Below the pieces are notes generated by a model. That model was not told the DNA's origin. It made no database searches and worked only from the letters and a program-made list of their open reading frames with translations. A program made the translations under genes and the position numbers. Positions 47,401 to 59,455 of a stretch of DNA of 64,000 bases are shown piece after piece (positions within the stretch are counted from its first letter, which is position 1; each line of letters opens with the position of its first letter). The stretch comes from Mesostigma viride (Eukaryota > Streptophyta > Mesostigmatophyceae > Mesostigmatales > Mesostigmataceae): positions 1,757,711-1,821,710 of the forward strand of contig RPFO01000106.1 in NCBI GenBank assembly GCA_009746045.1, read 5' to 3'.

Positions 47401-49841
47401 TGGCTGTAATGGGAGCCCTAATGGCTGTAACGGGCTGCGCCGCTCACAAGGCCGTGTAAGCAAGCATGACTTATCGGCAGCGCACTGGCGGGACACTTGG
47501 GCAAAATGGATACTTGGGCTGACTTATTTGGGTGGTCCAGCGTGCTCGTCTCCGGCCCCTCCCATATGATACCCAGCCTTACGTTGTTGTATCACTTGGC
47601 CCATTATACGTTGTTGTATCACTTGGCCCATTTTACATAGAGGCTTCGCTCGGCCCATTTTACATAGAGGCTTCGCTCGGACCATTTGACTTAGTGGCTT
47701 CGCTCGGCCCATTTTACATAGAGGCTTCGCTCGGCCCATTTTACTTAGTGGCTTCGCTCGGCCCATTTTACTTAGTGGCTTCGCTCGGCCCATTTTACTT
47801 AGTGGCTTCGCTCGGCCCATTTTACTTAGTGGCTTCGCTCGGCCCATTTTACATAGAGGCTTCGCTCGGACCATTTTACTTAGTGGCTTCGCTCGGCCCA
47901 TTTTACTTAGTGGCTTCGCTCGGTCCGTTTTACATAGTGGCTTCGCGAGCCCCCGTTGCCACCATCATGCCTGCGACTCCTGGCCACCGTCCGACCCCCC
48001 ACACCATGACCCCACCGGGCAGAGACGACAAGAAGCAGGGTTCATCGGGAGGGAGCGTATTCCGGTGCCTGCGAGATAATTTCCTTTCGAGGTCATCCGT
48101 GGAGACAGCAGAGGTCATCGAGAGGGAGGCTGGCCCCAACTCCCGTGAAATAGCCATCATTGAAGGTGAGCGTGGGACTTGGGGGTGTGTATTTCTTGCC
48201 CTTTCATGCCTGAAACTTGTTTTAGTATTTTTTGGTCAACGTTGTAACGTTTGCATAATGTTGCAGTACAATGTTCCCAAGTGTGTGGTACTCGTGGCTG
48301 TATTTCATTTCAACAACAAGGCAATGTGTTCTTTTGACCTTGTTCCATGCCCACTCTCATTGTCTTTCCTGGTAGTGCGATGCCTTAGCGCTGCGTGTTC
48401 AACTAGAAGGCTTGCTTTTTATGTAAAAGCCTCGTTTGAAACATGACGCCGTGTTCCGTGCTCAATTGCTGATTCTCTAAGGCTTTCCGGCTACGCTTTC
48501 CCGACTTTCGCCACATGCAGGCGATGCTGATGGCCGGGTGCAGCTATACTGGTTCAGCCACTGGGATGATGCCAGCATCAGTGGCTCGTATGCAAGCATG
48601 AATGGCACGGTCGCCCACGACAGACCGTGGGAGCATGTAGATACCGCAACAGGGTGGGCGTTTTTCCCCGAAACAGACAAAGGGCAGCTTCCCATGTCAG
48701 GGAATAAGGACTTACAACATAGAGGGGATGCCAGCCGAGGCGATGCGGATGCTAAAGCCATGTCAGTGTCGACACCCATGCCAGCAGTCAAGCCAGCATT
48801 GACGCTGAGCTCTGTGCCACAACGAGCTGATCCGCTCTCAGCACACAGGGGCCATGCCCGAGGCGAAATCCTGCCGCCCGTCACCTTGGTAGAGTTGCTA
48901 CAGCCCTTCGCAGGCCTTTCCCTCGCGTTCTCTCTCCCTTGTGACGTGTTGGCCACACATGGCGGCAACGCGAGGCCTGGGATTAGCACAAGTTTGCGTG
49001 GGGACGGGAAGGTTTACCCAGGACAAGAAGGCGGTGCTGGAACGGCAGGCAGGCCGGAGGGAAGCCCGGCTCCTGTTCACAGGGGTCCAACCGGCTCTGT
49101 GACAAACATGCCTGGCGACGGGGGTTGGCATCCTCTAATGTTGGGCAAGGGCCCTCTGTTGCCCGCTCACTCTGCCTCCCCTAATGGACCCGGCGTTGCT
49201 GTTGCAAGCATTACCGCCCCGACCCCGGCCGCGCTGGTGGCAGTGGGACGGTACGGCGTGACGGCTGTGCTGGCACCCGTCACCACCGCACCTGCGCGCC
49301 GATCGGGCAACCGTCCCCAACCCCTTTCTTTCCCCCACGTGGGTGTTCAAGACGGGGATCGTTGCGAGCAGGGAGGTGACTTGGCTACTGGTGGACGTGA
49401 CGATGGGAAGATGCAGCTACAGCACAGGTCAAGGAGATACCACCTTTGGGTGTCGTGGTGGGAGCTGGGGAGGGCGGTAGCAGAGGTGGCCAGGGAGTGC
49501 TACAGGATGGGAGAGGGCGCGCATATGTCGCACGGGGGTGACCTGGCGCTGTTCTACCGGGCCGGCAATATGTTGTATCGGACGCAGGTGCCTCTGTTCG
49601 GCGACAAGTGTGCGCAGCGGCCACATCTTGTGGCGGTTGGTGGGGGCGGTGTGGAGGGATCGCAATCTGCAGATGCCAGTGCGGAGAATGCGGCGTATGG
49701 AGCGCTGCAAAGCGGGGCGTCGGGGATGTCAGCAGAATCAGGGGCGACCAGGTGGGTCCCTGGCTATGCGTGACATGCGCCGTTGGAGACAGCGTGGGTG
49801 ATGAATTCTGGTTCGGAAGGCGATCCCTTTGAGGGTGTAGC

Positions 49842-49895
<54 letters not shown>

Positions 49896-52800
49896 GTGTG
49901 TGTGTGTGTGCGTGCATACCAATTAAAGCTGTAATGGGGATGTTGGACTCAAGCATGCACGGGAAAGGCTGAAAGCTGCAAGGAGTTTCTGTATCTGGGG
50001 AAGAGGATGGCATGGAATTTGCACATGCTTGCGGATGTGTGGTACTTCATTTGCTTGGTTTTGCGGCCACCCCCAAGTGACTAGATGGCTGTTTGTAATT
50101 TGGCATGGCTCACAACCACCTGTCCTTCACTGCTAGCGCTTTTTGTGTTGCGATTTGAAGTGTGAAACCCCTGGTTTGTCTGTAGTAGCGCAAGTCCTGG
50201 TTGAAATGCCACCTGGGACTACATGTGAATGTCAGAGTGAGCTAGTGCAAGGTGGAGAGCCACGACTTATTAGTCAATGTAGTATCGTTTATTTGTTGTT
50301 GGCTTTAATTTGTTTTCTAGAACGGTGGTTTTTCTTCTTTTTTTTTTACCTGCCCCTGGTGTTATGGCCAGCATTAACTACAGCATAAACTACAGCGCTA
50401 TGGAACAACTCAGATGTTTGGATTCCAGATGTTTCCTTTTTTTACCACGCGTGCGGGATGCGACAAGCAGACAGCTGGCATCGCGTGGAAGTCTTTATTT
50501 ATGTGCATGCCTCTGCTGCGTGGGCGCCACGTGGCCAGTTCTCTCCATAGCCAGGAACCAATTGGCGGTGTCATTTCCTCCTATGTCATGTACTTCTGGG
50601 AGCCCTGATTTGTATGTCCTCATTGCGTTCATCACTTCCATGGAGTCTCCCCAGCACCCTATACCCTTCTGAAAATGCACCACGCACCAATGCTGACCCC
50701 CGCCCCCCCCCGCCTCCCTCAACTCCCCTGCTCCTATGCTGGGATGGCACTCTGCTGGTTCCCAGAGCGAACGCGGCCCCGTCTGCGACCCATCTGGCCT
50801 CTGATGCCGCCACCTGGCACCCGCACCTGCCTCCAAGTCGTGAAACTGTCGCGCTGCTGAGCCAACCGGTCACTGCCACAGGTCCAGTGCATGCGTTCGC
50901 ATGTTGCCCATGTCTTTGCGGTCCCGCGTCCAAGCCAGCCGTTGAGCGAGGAGACGTGCGGGACAAGTGCTCCCCTGCTCTGGCCGCTGCCAATAACAAA
51001 GCAAATAATACCAATGTGAATAGTACTAGTATTACTGATGGTAATAGGGATTTCAATAGCTCCTATGGCCCTTCTGCTTGCGACGGCCCTTCTGCTGGCG
51101 ATCCCATAGGCACCGTGTGTGGAGACAGTGCATGTGAGGAGGGCGCATCTGGGCAGCACAAGGACACACAGCGCAGCCGGTTGGATCCCAGCACCAAGGT
51201 TGCGGCGAACCCGCTAGGGCATGCGGAGCTAAAAACATATGCACCGGGTGTTTCCACGTGCGTTGCTGGGCCAGTGCCGGAAGTCCCTCTCAACAGCCTG
51301 AAAGAGCCCCATAACAGGCGAGAAGTGACCCCTGACAGGCGGGATGGCGCGCCACCGGCTTCCTTGGCATCCCTGGTGTCATTGTGCGTGCATATGGTGA
51401 CTGGCGAAAGCAGCCATTTGGCACGGGCGGATGTGGGCTTGGAAGTACCTAGGGAGCAGCCAGGGTCCAGCGGCCCTGGCACCGCGGAGGAAGTCGAGAG
51501 CCGAGTGAAGGTGGGTGTTCACGGGGCCCAGACAGATCAAACTATTCTCCTTGCAAATACTCTTCTTGCAAATCTCCTTCTCGCAAGCTTCTTTCTTTGC
51601 ATCGTTGTCCCCATACAGGTTTTCTCGGATACGCGTACGGCTGTCCTCATACGTGCTTACCGTCCCCGCTCCCCACATCAGTTTTGTTTTTTTAGTATTT
51701 CTTTCGTGAGTGCACTTGAATTACTTTTCAACTTTGGCTGCACACAAGGTTGTCGACACGCTTCGGATGCTGCTGCTTTGTCACCCATCTCGGCTGATAC
51801 CCCCCATCACAGGTTGCCCCATGTGCCCGTTGTGCTCCCATCCTCAAACCTACTAACCGCCATCTGCGTTGACAGGTGGCACTCCAGAGCATCGCGGCTG
51901 TATCGGCGACCACCCACGCGCTCCGGGCCCACACGGAGCGCCTTGACGCCACCCTGGCGCGCGCCTCCCTGGCCGTGTGCCTGGCCCGCTCCCTGGCCTC
52001 GCCGGCGGCCGGCGGGTCACACGGACCCAGGGATTCCAGGGACGCGGCCTCCTCTCGCTTGTCAGGGCAGGGCGGCGAGCGGCCCGCACGAATGGCACCA
52101 GCTCACGCCGAGTGTCATGAAAGAGTCGAGTGCCACGTAAGGGCTGTCCCGCACGTGGCCGTCGGCGCTGGAGGCCATGTCATGCCATTAGCATGTCACG
52201 ACCCCCGTATACCTGCCACGTGGCGCCACGCAGTGGTCGGGGGTGGGGACGGCGGGCCGGGGGATGGCGGTGGCTGTGACTTGGAGTTGTGGGTGAGGAA
52301 CGGCACGCCGGTGCCCTTGGACGGACGCCATTGGTCGCTGGTGGTTGAGTTCCGGGCTGTAGCGGATGTGCTGGCGGGCCGTGGGGACGAGAGAATCTCA
52401 AACCGCCTGGACTGCATGCCCCGCCGCCTGGCTCGTTTGCTAGCGGGTGCGGGGACGCGACCACCGGCAAAGGCACTTGGCACACAGGGAGCAGGGGGCC
52501 AGGTTGCACCTCCAAGCTACTGGGGCGGCATTGCTCCGGGAGCCGGGGACACGAGTTTGTCAGGCACGAGGTCGGAACCATCCGGTACAGGAAGCTTTGC
52601 GAGGCCCTTGCGGTGGAACAAGACACCGACACGTTTGGAGCCAGATGGCACATCGACCCCAGCCCGCTCAGTGTCCTTTGTCTCGCTGCCCATCGCGCGA
52701 CTCGACCCGGGGGCTGAGTGGGTCACTCGGATCGCCGTGTCAAAAGGCACCATGACAGGTGGCGGCGGCAGCTGCGCGCCCGTGCTCGTGACTGTTATGC

Positions 52801-55800
52801 TGGCGTTCCGAGGCTCTTGGCCGCCCCTGGTCGACCCGGGACACAGCATATCCATGCATGGGTCGTTCCCACCCCCACCATCACTGCCAGCGTCGCTCAC
52901 CGCACGGCAGCCCTTGGGCGCGGCGCTCGTGCTGCTGCGCACGTGGGTGGACCCTCTGGATTTCCTGGTCCCCCTGCGGCCGCTGCCAGGGGCCCCAGGC
53001 TCAGGTGGCGGGCCCCAGCGCGGTCACCCCACCGGAGCCGGCGGTGGGGGCCCGTGGGGCATCTTGTCGAATGCAGCCACGTCGGGGGGTTGGGGATCAT
53101 GGACGGCTGGTGGCCCCCTGGCAGGGGGAGGCATGAGTGCGGGCATGGTACCGAGGGGGAGGGGATTGGCGGGCGAGGGGCACGCGGGGCAAACAGGCGT
53201 TGCTGCCGCTTTGGGGTCGCTGCGTGTTCCCGCGTCGTTGAAGCCACTGTTCACTGTAGTTATAGTGAGCGCGGATGTGGGCGCGCTGGTTGAGTTTGTC
53301 CGGTGGCTGGGCAAGAGCTTCAACGGGCAGCGGTCGCTGGAGGTGCACGCGAGGAAGGAGAAGAGGGGCCGGGACAAGAGGAGCGGGTCGAAGAGGAATG
53401 TGAGTCAATGGCAGAGTGCGCGCTGAAATGTGAGGGCTGTGCATGTATGAGTGGCTTGGATTTGTGGAGTGGTGTCCGATTTTAGAGGGTAACATGCTAC
53501 ACTACAGTATGACAGACGATGGTGAAGTCACCAATCAGTCCTCGATGTTAGGCCGGACGTACCTGTCCTGTCCGGATGTATATCCATCGAGAATGATGAA
53601 TATAGTGTCCGGATGTATATCCATCGAGAATGATGAATATAGTGTCCGGATGTATATCCATGGAGAATGATGAATATAGTGTCCGGATGTATATTCATTG
53701 AGAATGATGAATATAGTGTCCGGATATATATCCATCGAGAATGATGAATATAGTGTCCGGATGTATATCCATCGAGAATGATGAATATAGTGTCCGGATG
53801 TATATTAATTGAGAATGATAAATTTAGTGTCCGGATGTATATTGTGTCTCCGGAAACATTTGAAGCCGCAACAGGCTTTCATAGGTACACTAGGCTTCAC
53901 GGCGTTACCCCCCTCCTGGAAAGGGGATTGGATTCCCCAGGTCTATAGGATCTAGTACCAGCTGGTACCCCCCTACTGAAAAGGGGATTGGATTCCCCAG
54001 GTCTAAAGGATCTAGTACCAGCTGGTACCCCCCTACTGAAAAGGGGATTGGATTCCCCAGGTCTATAGGATCTAGTACCAGCTGGTACCCCCCTCCTGAA
54101 AAGGGGATTGGATTCCCCAGGTCTATAGGATTTAGTACCAGCTGGTACCCCCCTACTGAAAAGGGGATTGGATTCCCCAGGTCTATAGGATCTGCTACCA
54201 GCTGGTGGAGAAGCTTCTGCGTTTCTTCGTCTCAGTGCTATGAGGCTGCAAGAGTAGTTAGACTAGCACCAACTGTCGATGCTGATGGCTGGCCCCCCCC
54301 CCGCCCCTTTTATTTTGGGTCTTCCTGACGGACGGCAGGACTGCCGGTCGTGGTTTTAGTAACTGAGCGGGCACCTTGTCGTTTGCGGACACCTTGCCCC
54401 GGTGGCCTTGTCTGCCAGTCTTTTGGCGTTGGGCGATGGCGTGAGGCAGTAATAGCACGCATGCATAGCATTTTTAGGCGCCTACCATGAAGCTTCTTCT
54501 GTGCAAGCATCATCCTACTAGTACCAGTGCATGTCAAGTAACTCTTTAAATTTCAGGGATAACAGTTAGTTAATTAATTTCAGGGATAACCGTTCGTTAA
54601 TTAATTTCAGGGATAACAGTATCTTTGTCTAGTCTTGAATGCATGTTGTGGGATCGACCGGAGCGTTGCTTAGCGAAGCATTCTTATGCAATTATGAGAA
54701 TGATTGCATGATGATGTATCTGCAATTACTGAGTTTTCTCATGGGCAGGTCCAGGATGTTGAAGAAGTTCACTCCGGTCGTCTTGTCTTTTTCCCTGGAT
54801 GCCTCACCCTGGCTTTGTCACTCAACCCTTCACTGTGATGTCCACGCAGGGTGCCCCTGAGGCGAGCACGGCCGCCTCTACCCTGTCGTCGGGGTCGCCC
54901 GTCACAGCGGCCCGTGCCACGCTGCCAGATGGCGCTTCCCTGCTCATCCGTGCCTGCCTCCACCCACTAGCTGTACCCTCGGTGACGGCAGGTAAAGCAG
55001 CTGGCCAACCGCTACCACAAGGTCGGTCAGGGCCGGGGCACGATGGGGCAAAGTCACTCGTAGGAAACCGTGGCGAGAAAGGGTCCATTGCGGGCGCCAG
55101 CGGCCAGCTACAGGCAGAGGGTATGGTGGGCATGACGGCAGCTGGAGGGGGAGCGGCGCCTGCCCCCAAGCGGCCCAAGCTGGCGCCAGAGGTCCCTGAG
55201 AGCTTTGAACCCGAGGGAGGGAGCGGTGGCCAGGGGGCAGCGCCTACAGTAAGTACTTAGGTGCACAGAAGTTGCTGGAGGGTATTCGCCGTGTGTGGCG
55301 GACACACCCGCGCAGCAGAGAAGTGTAGAAGAGATAGAGGGAGAAGGGATCAGGTGGAATAGAAATGATAGGACAATACGTTAGAAAGGGCCAACTCAGG
55401 ATTATCTCTTTATTCAACTTGAAACAGCGTTGCCTTGTACAGCATCTGCCGCGTTATGGTTTTGCATGAAGTGGGCACACCTGTTCCACTTTGTTTTGAT
55501 AGTGACACTCGTCAGGTTCTCATCCTCGTTATAATAACACGTGATGGTAACACTCGTTATACTGACACTCGTCAGGTCCCCATGACCATTGACAGCGAGC
55601 TGCAGGTCGGGGACAATCGAAGCAACCATATGCCCGCTCCCAGTTGGCCTCTGTTGCTTTGTGTGGAGTCAGACACTAGCTGCCTGGTTGCCTGATGGCA
55701 CGGCTGGCAGCCCTCATGCTGCTGGTGCCTAGTTCCTCGATAGTAGTTAGTATTGTTACTCGATAGTAATTAGTGTTGTCACTCGATAGTAGCTAGTATT

Positions 55801-56833
55801 GTTACTCAATAGTAGTTAGTGTTGTTACTCGATAGCAGTTAGTATTGTTACTCGATAGTAGTTAGTGTTGTTACTCGATGGTAGTTAGTATTGTTACTCG
55901 ATAGTAATTAGTGTTGTTACTCGATGGTAGTTAGTATTGTTACTCGATAGTAGTTAGTATTGTTACTCGGTAGTAATGTGCCATGCGGATACAAGCACAA
56001 AATACAGCAATAAGAACATGTCAGGAAAAGTGCTAGTGAGCAAATGCCTCATCCCACCTCAAACTTGTGAACTCTACGTATAACTCTACGCTGACGGTGC
56101 GTACGCGTGGTGGAGACGCCTTTTCCCGCCATGATGATTTTCTTGTGGGGGATTGCCTCCATTGAATTTTCTCCTTGAGCAGGAACATCCTACACACCGG
56201 CTTGAGATCGTGGTGCAGGCGACCACGCTGCCTGCGGCGCTGACCTGCCGCGCGTGCCTCATGCGGAGACTGGCGCAGCTGACGCTGGCCATACCCCAGC
56301 CCCCCACGAGAGCTGCTGTGACATGTGACATTGTCAGCAAGTCCCCTGGAGGCAACCAATCGGATGCCGGACCGAGCTGCGGGGGCCCCGATGCCAGTAG
56401 CAACTCGCAGGCGGCAAATGTCGTACCCGGTTCTTCAAGGATGCCTCCCCCTGCTGCTGCTGCTGCTGTTATAGTAGCAGCAGCCCCGACAACCGCGACT
56501 TCTTCATCCCTGCCTGCCTCTCATGCCCTTCATGGCAGTACCTCCACCGGCACTGCTAATACCCGATTTAGCGGGACGTTGCCATCACTCCCTGCTGGCT
56601 CTGCTGGGAGGCGGGGGGAGGGGGGGAACCGGGTGCGAGAGCTGGAGAATGCGTTGGTTGCGCTGCGCGCCCTCGCCCGCGATGTGACAGAATTAGGGGA
56701 CGCCCAGATGGGGGTGGAGGAGCTGCGGGGGAGGCTGCTGCGGGATGACAGACGCCAGCTGGGCACCGGAAAGGCATCCGTGCCCGCAAACAACTCGAGG
56801 ATGCCGTGTGGCGAGGATGGTGCGTGCAGATGA
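41441..56833 (+). CDS. FAAP100: FAAP100-like Fanconi anaemia core-complex subunit, 10 exons
   Basis: Exons: 41441-41563, 42092-42224, 44446-44708, 45108-45556, 48023-48165, 48521-49751, 50766-51510, 51876-53399, 54850-55248, 56183-56833. Phases agree at all nine junctions (5661 nt, 1886 residues against 881 in human). Colinear matches to remembered human FAAP100 are FFPFQVISVDAV, VAVLTESGHLWLGW and EGDADGRVQLYW (beta-propeller strands), and a coiled coil across the exon 7/8 junction (from about 1020). Next comes an Ig-like part with VRNGTPVPLDGRHWSLVVEF (about 1174) and IARLDPGAEW. LPDGASLLIRACLHPLAV, LEIVVQATTLPAALTCRACL and a C-terminal coiled coil (ALVALRALARDVTEL) follow. FAAP100 joins FANCB and FANCL to form the nuclear module that monoubiquitinates FANCD2-FANCI. 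The extra length is low-complexity G/P/A/S sequence. FANCB has the same architecture and is the main alternative. An earlier Met-encoding upstream exon is not excluded. Confidence 0.77.
42410..42431. repeat. Poly(C) tract
   Basis: Twenty-two consecutive C residues in FAAP100 intron 2, just ahead of the 48-bp array. Confidence 0.9.
42519..43811. repeat. 48-bp minisatellite, about 27 near-identical units
   Basis: The unit is TACGGCCACCTAGCTCCTGG plus CGGCCTTGCGTTCCCTGTTG plus TGCTCCCT. It is highly homogeneous, with only the first unit(s) and one unit near 43479 differing. Because 48 is divisible by three, it is open in several frames. It lies in FAAP100 intron 2. Confidence 0.97.
45590..47150. 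repeat. 56-bp purine-rich minisatellite, about 28 units
   Basis: The unit is GAGAAGATGGGCCAAAGGGA plus AGGGGGACGAGTGCGAGAGG plus AGAGGGGAATAGGCGA, with sub-variants (GTGCACGGG, GTGGACGGG). It starts about 30 bp after the FAAP100 exon 4 donor at 45556. The long proline/serine-rich open frames on its complement are repeat artefacts. Confidence 0.96.
47583..47945. repeat. 27-bp minisatellite carrying acceptor-like TTTTAC(A/T)TAG units
   Basis: About 13 units of CGGCCCATTTTACTTAGTGG plus CTTCGCT. Each contains a pyrimidine-rich TTTTACTTAG or TTTTACATAG resembling a 3' splice site, and the frame into FAAP100 exon 5 is open across the whole array (nine-residue repeat LGPFYLVAS). Confidence 0.9.
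49843..49912. repeat. (TG)n microsatellite
   Basis: About 35 TG units with two CG interruptions, in FAAP100 intron 6. Confidence 0.95.
53573..53850. repeat. 37-bp minisatellite, about seven to eight units
   Basis: The unit is TCCGGATGTATATCCATCGA plus GAATGATGAATATAGTG. It lies in FAAP100 intron 8. Confidence 0.93.
53905..54210. repeat. 60-bp minisatellite, about five units
   Basis: The unit contains ACCCCCCTACTGAAAAGGGG, ATTGGATTCCCCAGGTCTAT and AGGATCTAGTACCAGCTGGT. It lies in FAAP100 intron 8. Confidence 0.95.
54550..54622. repeat. Three copies of TTTCAGGGATAAC
   Basis: ATTTCAGGGATAACAGTTAG-type units separated by TTAATTAA, in FAAP100 intron 8. Confidence 0.75.
55735..55975. repeat. 22-23-bp minisatellite (TGTTACTCGATAGTAGTTAGTAT)n
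   Basis: About ten units in FAAP100 intron 9. Confidence 0.93.
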
Positions 56834-59167
56834 GATTCTATCATGATAGAGGTGTGAATTACATTGCTGGGACTAGCAACAGTATTTTGTACTTGTGGGA
56901 CTAGACACAGTATGCTGTACTCTTGTCGTTGTTTCGTCGAGCTAGCTTTAATCTAGTTGTTCGCGAAGGGGGTTGCAAGCGCATGATAAACTGGCCAAAC
57001 TCACAGTGTCTTTTTGAGAGGGATGATTCGCTCGGTTCTGGTACGTATCTGCTGGGCCCATCAGTGTGGCGGTTCGGCTGAAGCGTAGTCGTAGCCTGGC
57101 AAGTGGTGACATGCATTCACTGCCTGCGGTAACCATCCTGCATGAAACGGGCGTGTCGGGCGTAATGGTTTTGTATGGCAGGGTGGTGATTGCAGGGGTG
57201 TGGGCACCTACACAAAGCTTTATGCATCACCAAGTTGTGTGACACTACCAGTATTTAAGACTCAGACGTCGCATGATGTTTGTCAATCAACGCAGCCAAG
57301 TTTTCTTTGGTTGCGCTTTGAGCTTTGATCGTAGCACTTTGTTTTTTCCGGTGGAGTCCAGCGGTCCAGTGCGGGAGCAATGGTCAGGAAAGACGGGCAG
57401 TCCTACAACCCCTCTGCCACAATATGTCTAGTAACCTGCCCAGGGATGTCTTTTTGCGAGAAGAGCCTTTCTGTTGCCACAAAGGGACATTGCTGGGCAA
57501 GTCCTATTAGAGTACCCTGGCTATAGTTGATACAAGGCTGCCTGCCTTCTCGGACCCTTTCCTCCTGTGCTGAAGGGGTTCGTTATTAGCCATGGCTAGA
57601 CAAGATTATCGCCGCCAAAGCTCGAACTGAAACGTGAAGAAGTAACTTGACACCGGCTCAGGCACGCGAGGATACACGAGGCTGAATGGGGAGGCTTGGG
57701 GTGACCCCCCTCTACAGGTCTCATGGCTGCGCACATCCACAACCACATTTGATATGGCATGCTGCTGCGTAGTCAGGTATCGTCATGGCACACAAGTAGG
57801 GATGCTTTTATATGGACTGCTGTAATGAGCATAATTTGAGTGTACTAGTATAAACTTGCATGTATATTTAACCAAAAACTTGCATAAACGTCGCAATATT
57901 TCAATGTCTTCAACAGGTGTACCTGTGTGAACGCCGTGATGTTGTCATGTGCAATGGTTGCGCCTACCCACCTGTGTGCTTTTGCTGATGCTGCTTTGTT
58001 TGCGGTGGTGGGGTGGTGGGAGTGGGGGCATCTGTTTTCTTTGGTTTCTTTCTTGCAGGATCATTATTGAAGGCATTGACTTCCCAGACATGTGATTTGT
58101 ATTCCAAAACCATGGACGCCTATGCGCGCTTGAGAGCGCTACGGCCACTTTCAACATTTCGGGAGAAGAGCGTATAGCAGCTAGGTGTCCAGAATTTTTC
58201 CCCAGTAGCTCCATGCTAATCATGCATGCCTTTGATGCATCATGTGTAGGGAGGTAGACAACCAATGACATATAAACGATCAACATTTCAATTAGTGCAG
58301 CTGGTGTGTGTGCCCATTCTGCACGCAAGCACTGTACGACTGAGAGTTGACTGTTGTACTGTTCGCGTGTACATGTGCAAGTCACGCATGCATGCCGGCC
58401 GCTGGCCCCGGCTGCATGACCGCCAACCTCTAAGAACATGTGTGCAGCAATTATTTGGAAATAGCTGCAAGGCATGCACGATCACCATGCGCTGCGAACA
58501 CATAACTCACACATGCTCCCGGTCATGTTAGCAAGATGCAAAGATTCAGGTGCATGGAACCTCTAGTTTCTCATATATAGTTATTGAGAATGATGAATTA
58601 CGGAGATGAGATCGGCATGCAACATACGGAAAGCCAAAAAAACGAGGAAGGACCTGAAAGAAAAAAATTATACCATGGCCGGCAGGCAAGGAGCATGCAA
58701 GCAAACACTAGCGCACAACTACAACGTACTACATGCAGCAACAACGCTGCCGGGCTACCGGGCCTGGAAAGGATCTAGACCGCTTTTTCGATATCATATA
58801 TATGTATTAATTGATCACTAATTAACTAAGTAACTGCATCACGTGGGTATCAGTACATAGTAAAGGAACCGTCTTATAAATACACAACGAGGAGGCAGGG
58901 CCGGCCTTAGCTTCTCTCACTGCCACAAGTGGGCAGGCCACAGAGCGCTCTCTCCACAGCATGGTGCCGGAGTGCAACACTGGGTGCAATACAACCATGC
59001 AATACCATATAGGTATAGGCTGCACATACAGCTTACGCTGTGAGAATTAAGGTAGGCTCATGATCAAAGTGTTGGCTAAAGCGCAGGCTAAACGGGCCAC
59101 CAGCTGGACCCAGAGCTATGTAACATTACTAGCTAGATGCATGATGGAAGGAATGTACACGCGTGGT
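56834..59167. other. Intergenic region downstream of FAAP100
   Basis: No supported gene. It holds the presumed FAAP100 3' UTR, a dispersed repeat at 58578 and a TTAATTGA plus CTGCATCACGTGGG block at 58806-58852 resembling the LINE end. A 176-codon minus-strand frame at 57945-58475 has no recognisable features. Confidence 0.5.
58578..58670 (+). repeat. Dispersed repeat, copy 2
   Basis: TTGAGAATGATGAATTACGG, then AGATGAGATCGGCATGCAAC and an A-rich end. It is related to 23744-23835. Confidence 0.6.
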
Positions 59168-59449
59168 TGCATCACGTGAGCATAAGTCATCAGCGGGACG
59201 GGAACATGGGATGGAATGGATGATCGATGCAAGCTACATCCTAGCTAGTTAAAGGCTGTTAATGGGCACCACGGCCCGCATCGCTATGAATGCCAACCTG
59301 GGTCGGGACCAGGCATGCGGAGCCCCCACTGACTTGGGGTTGGTCTCCTTCATCGCTACTTGCCACCTATCCTTGCGAGCCATCTGCCTCCATCATACTA
59401 TACAGACAAACCAGGAGGCTGTCCGGGCGTGAGCCCGTCGATCCCGTCT
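59168..59449 (-). mobile_element. 5'-truncated LINE 3' fragment, inverted
   Basis: This is the reverse complement of 62926-63194 along its whole length with roughly 15-20 percent differences by eye. Shared blocks include CACGTGAGCATAAGTC, GGGATGGAATGGAT, GGGCACCACGGCCCG, ATCGCTATGAATGCC and GACAAACCAGGAGGCTG. It is the C-terminal coding end plus tail of the same LINE family on the minus strand. Confidence 0.8.
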
Positions 59450-59455
59450 AGGGTA

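Noticed and set aside
42519-47945. Direct-repeat arrays considered as CRISPR
   Set aside because: Units are contiguous without unique spacers, and the context is a eukaryotic intron.
57945-58475. Minus-strand frame of 176 codons
   Set aside because: No domain, signal, splice context or compositional bias supports coding.
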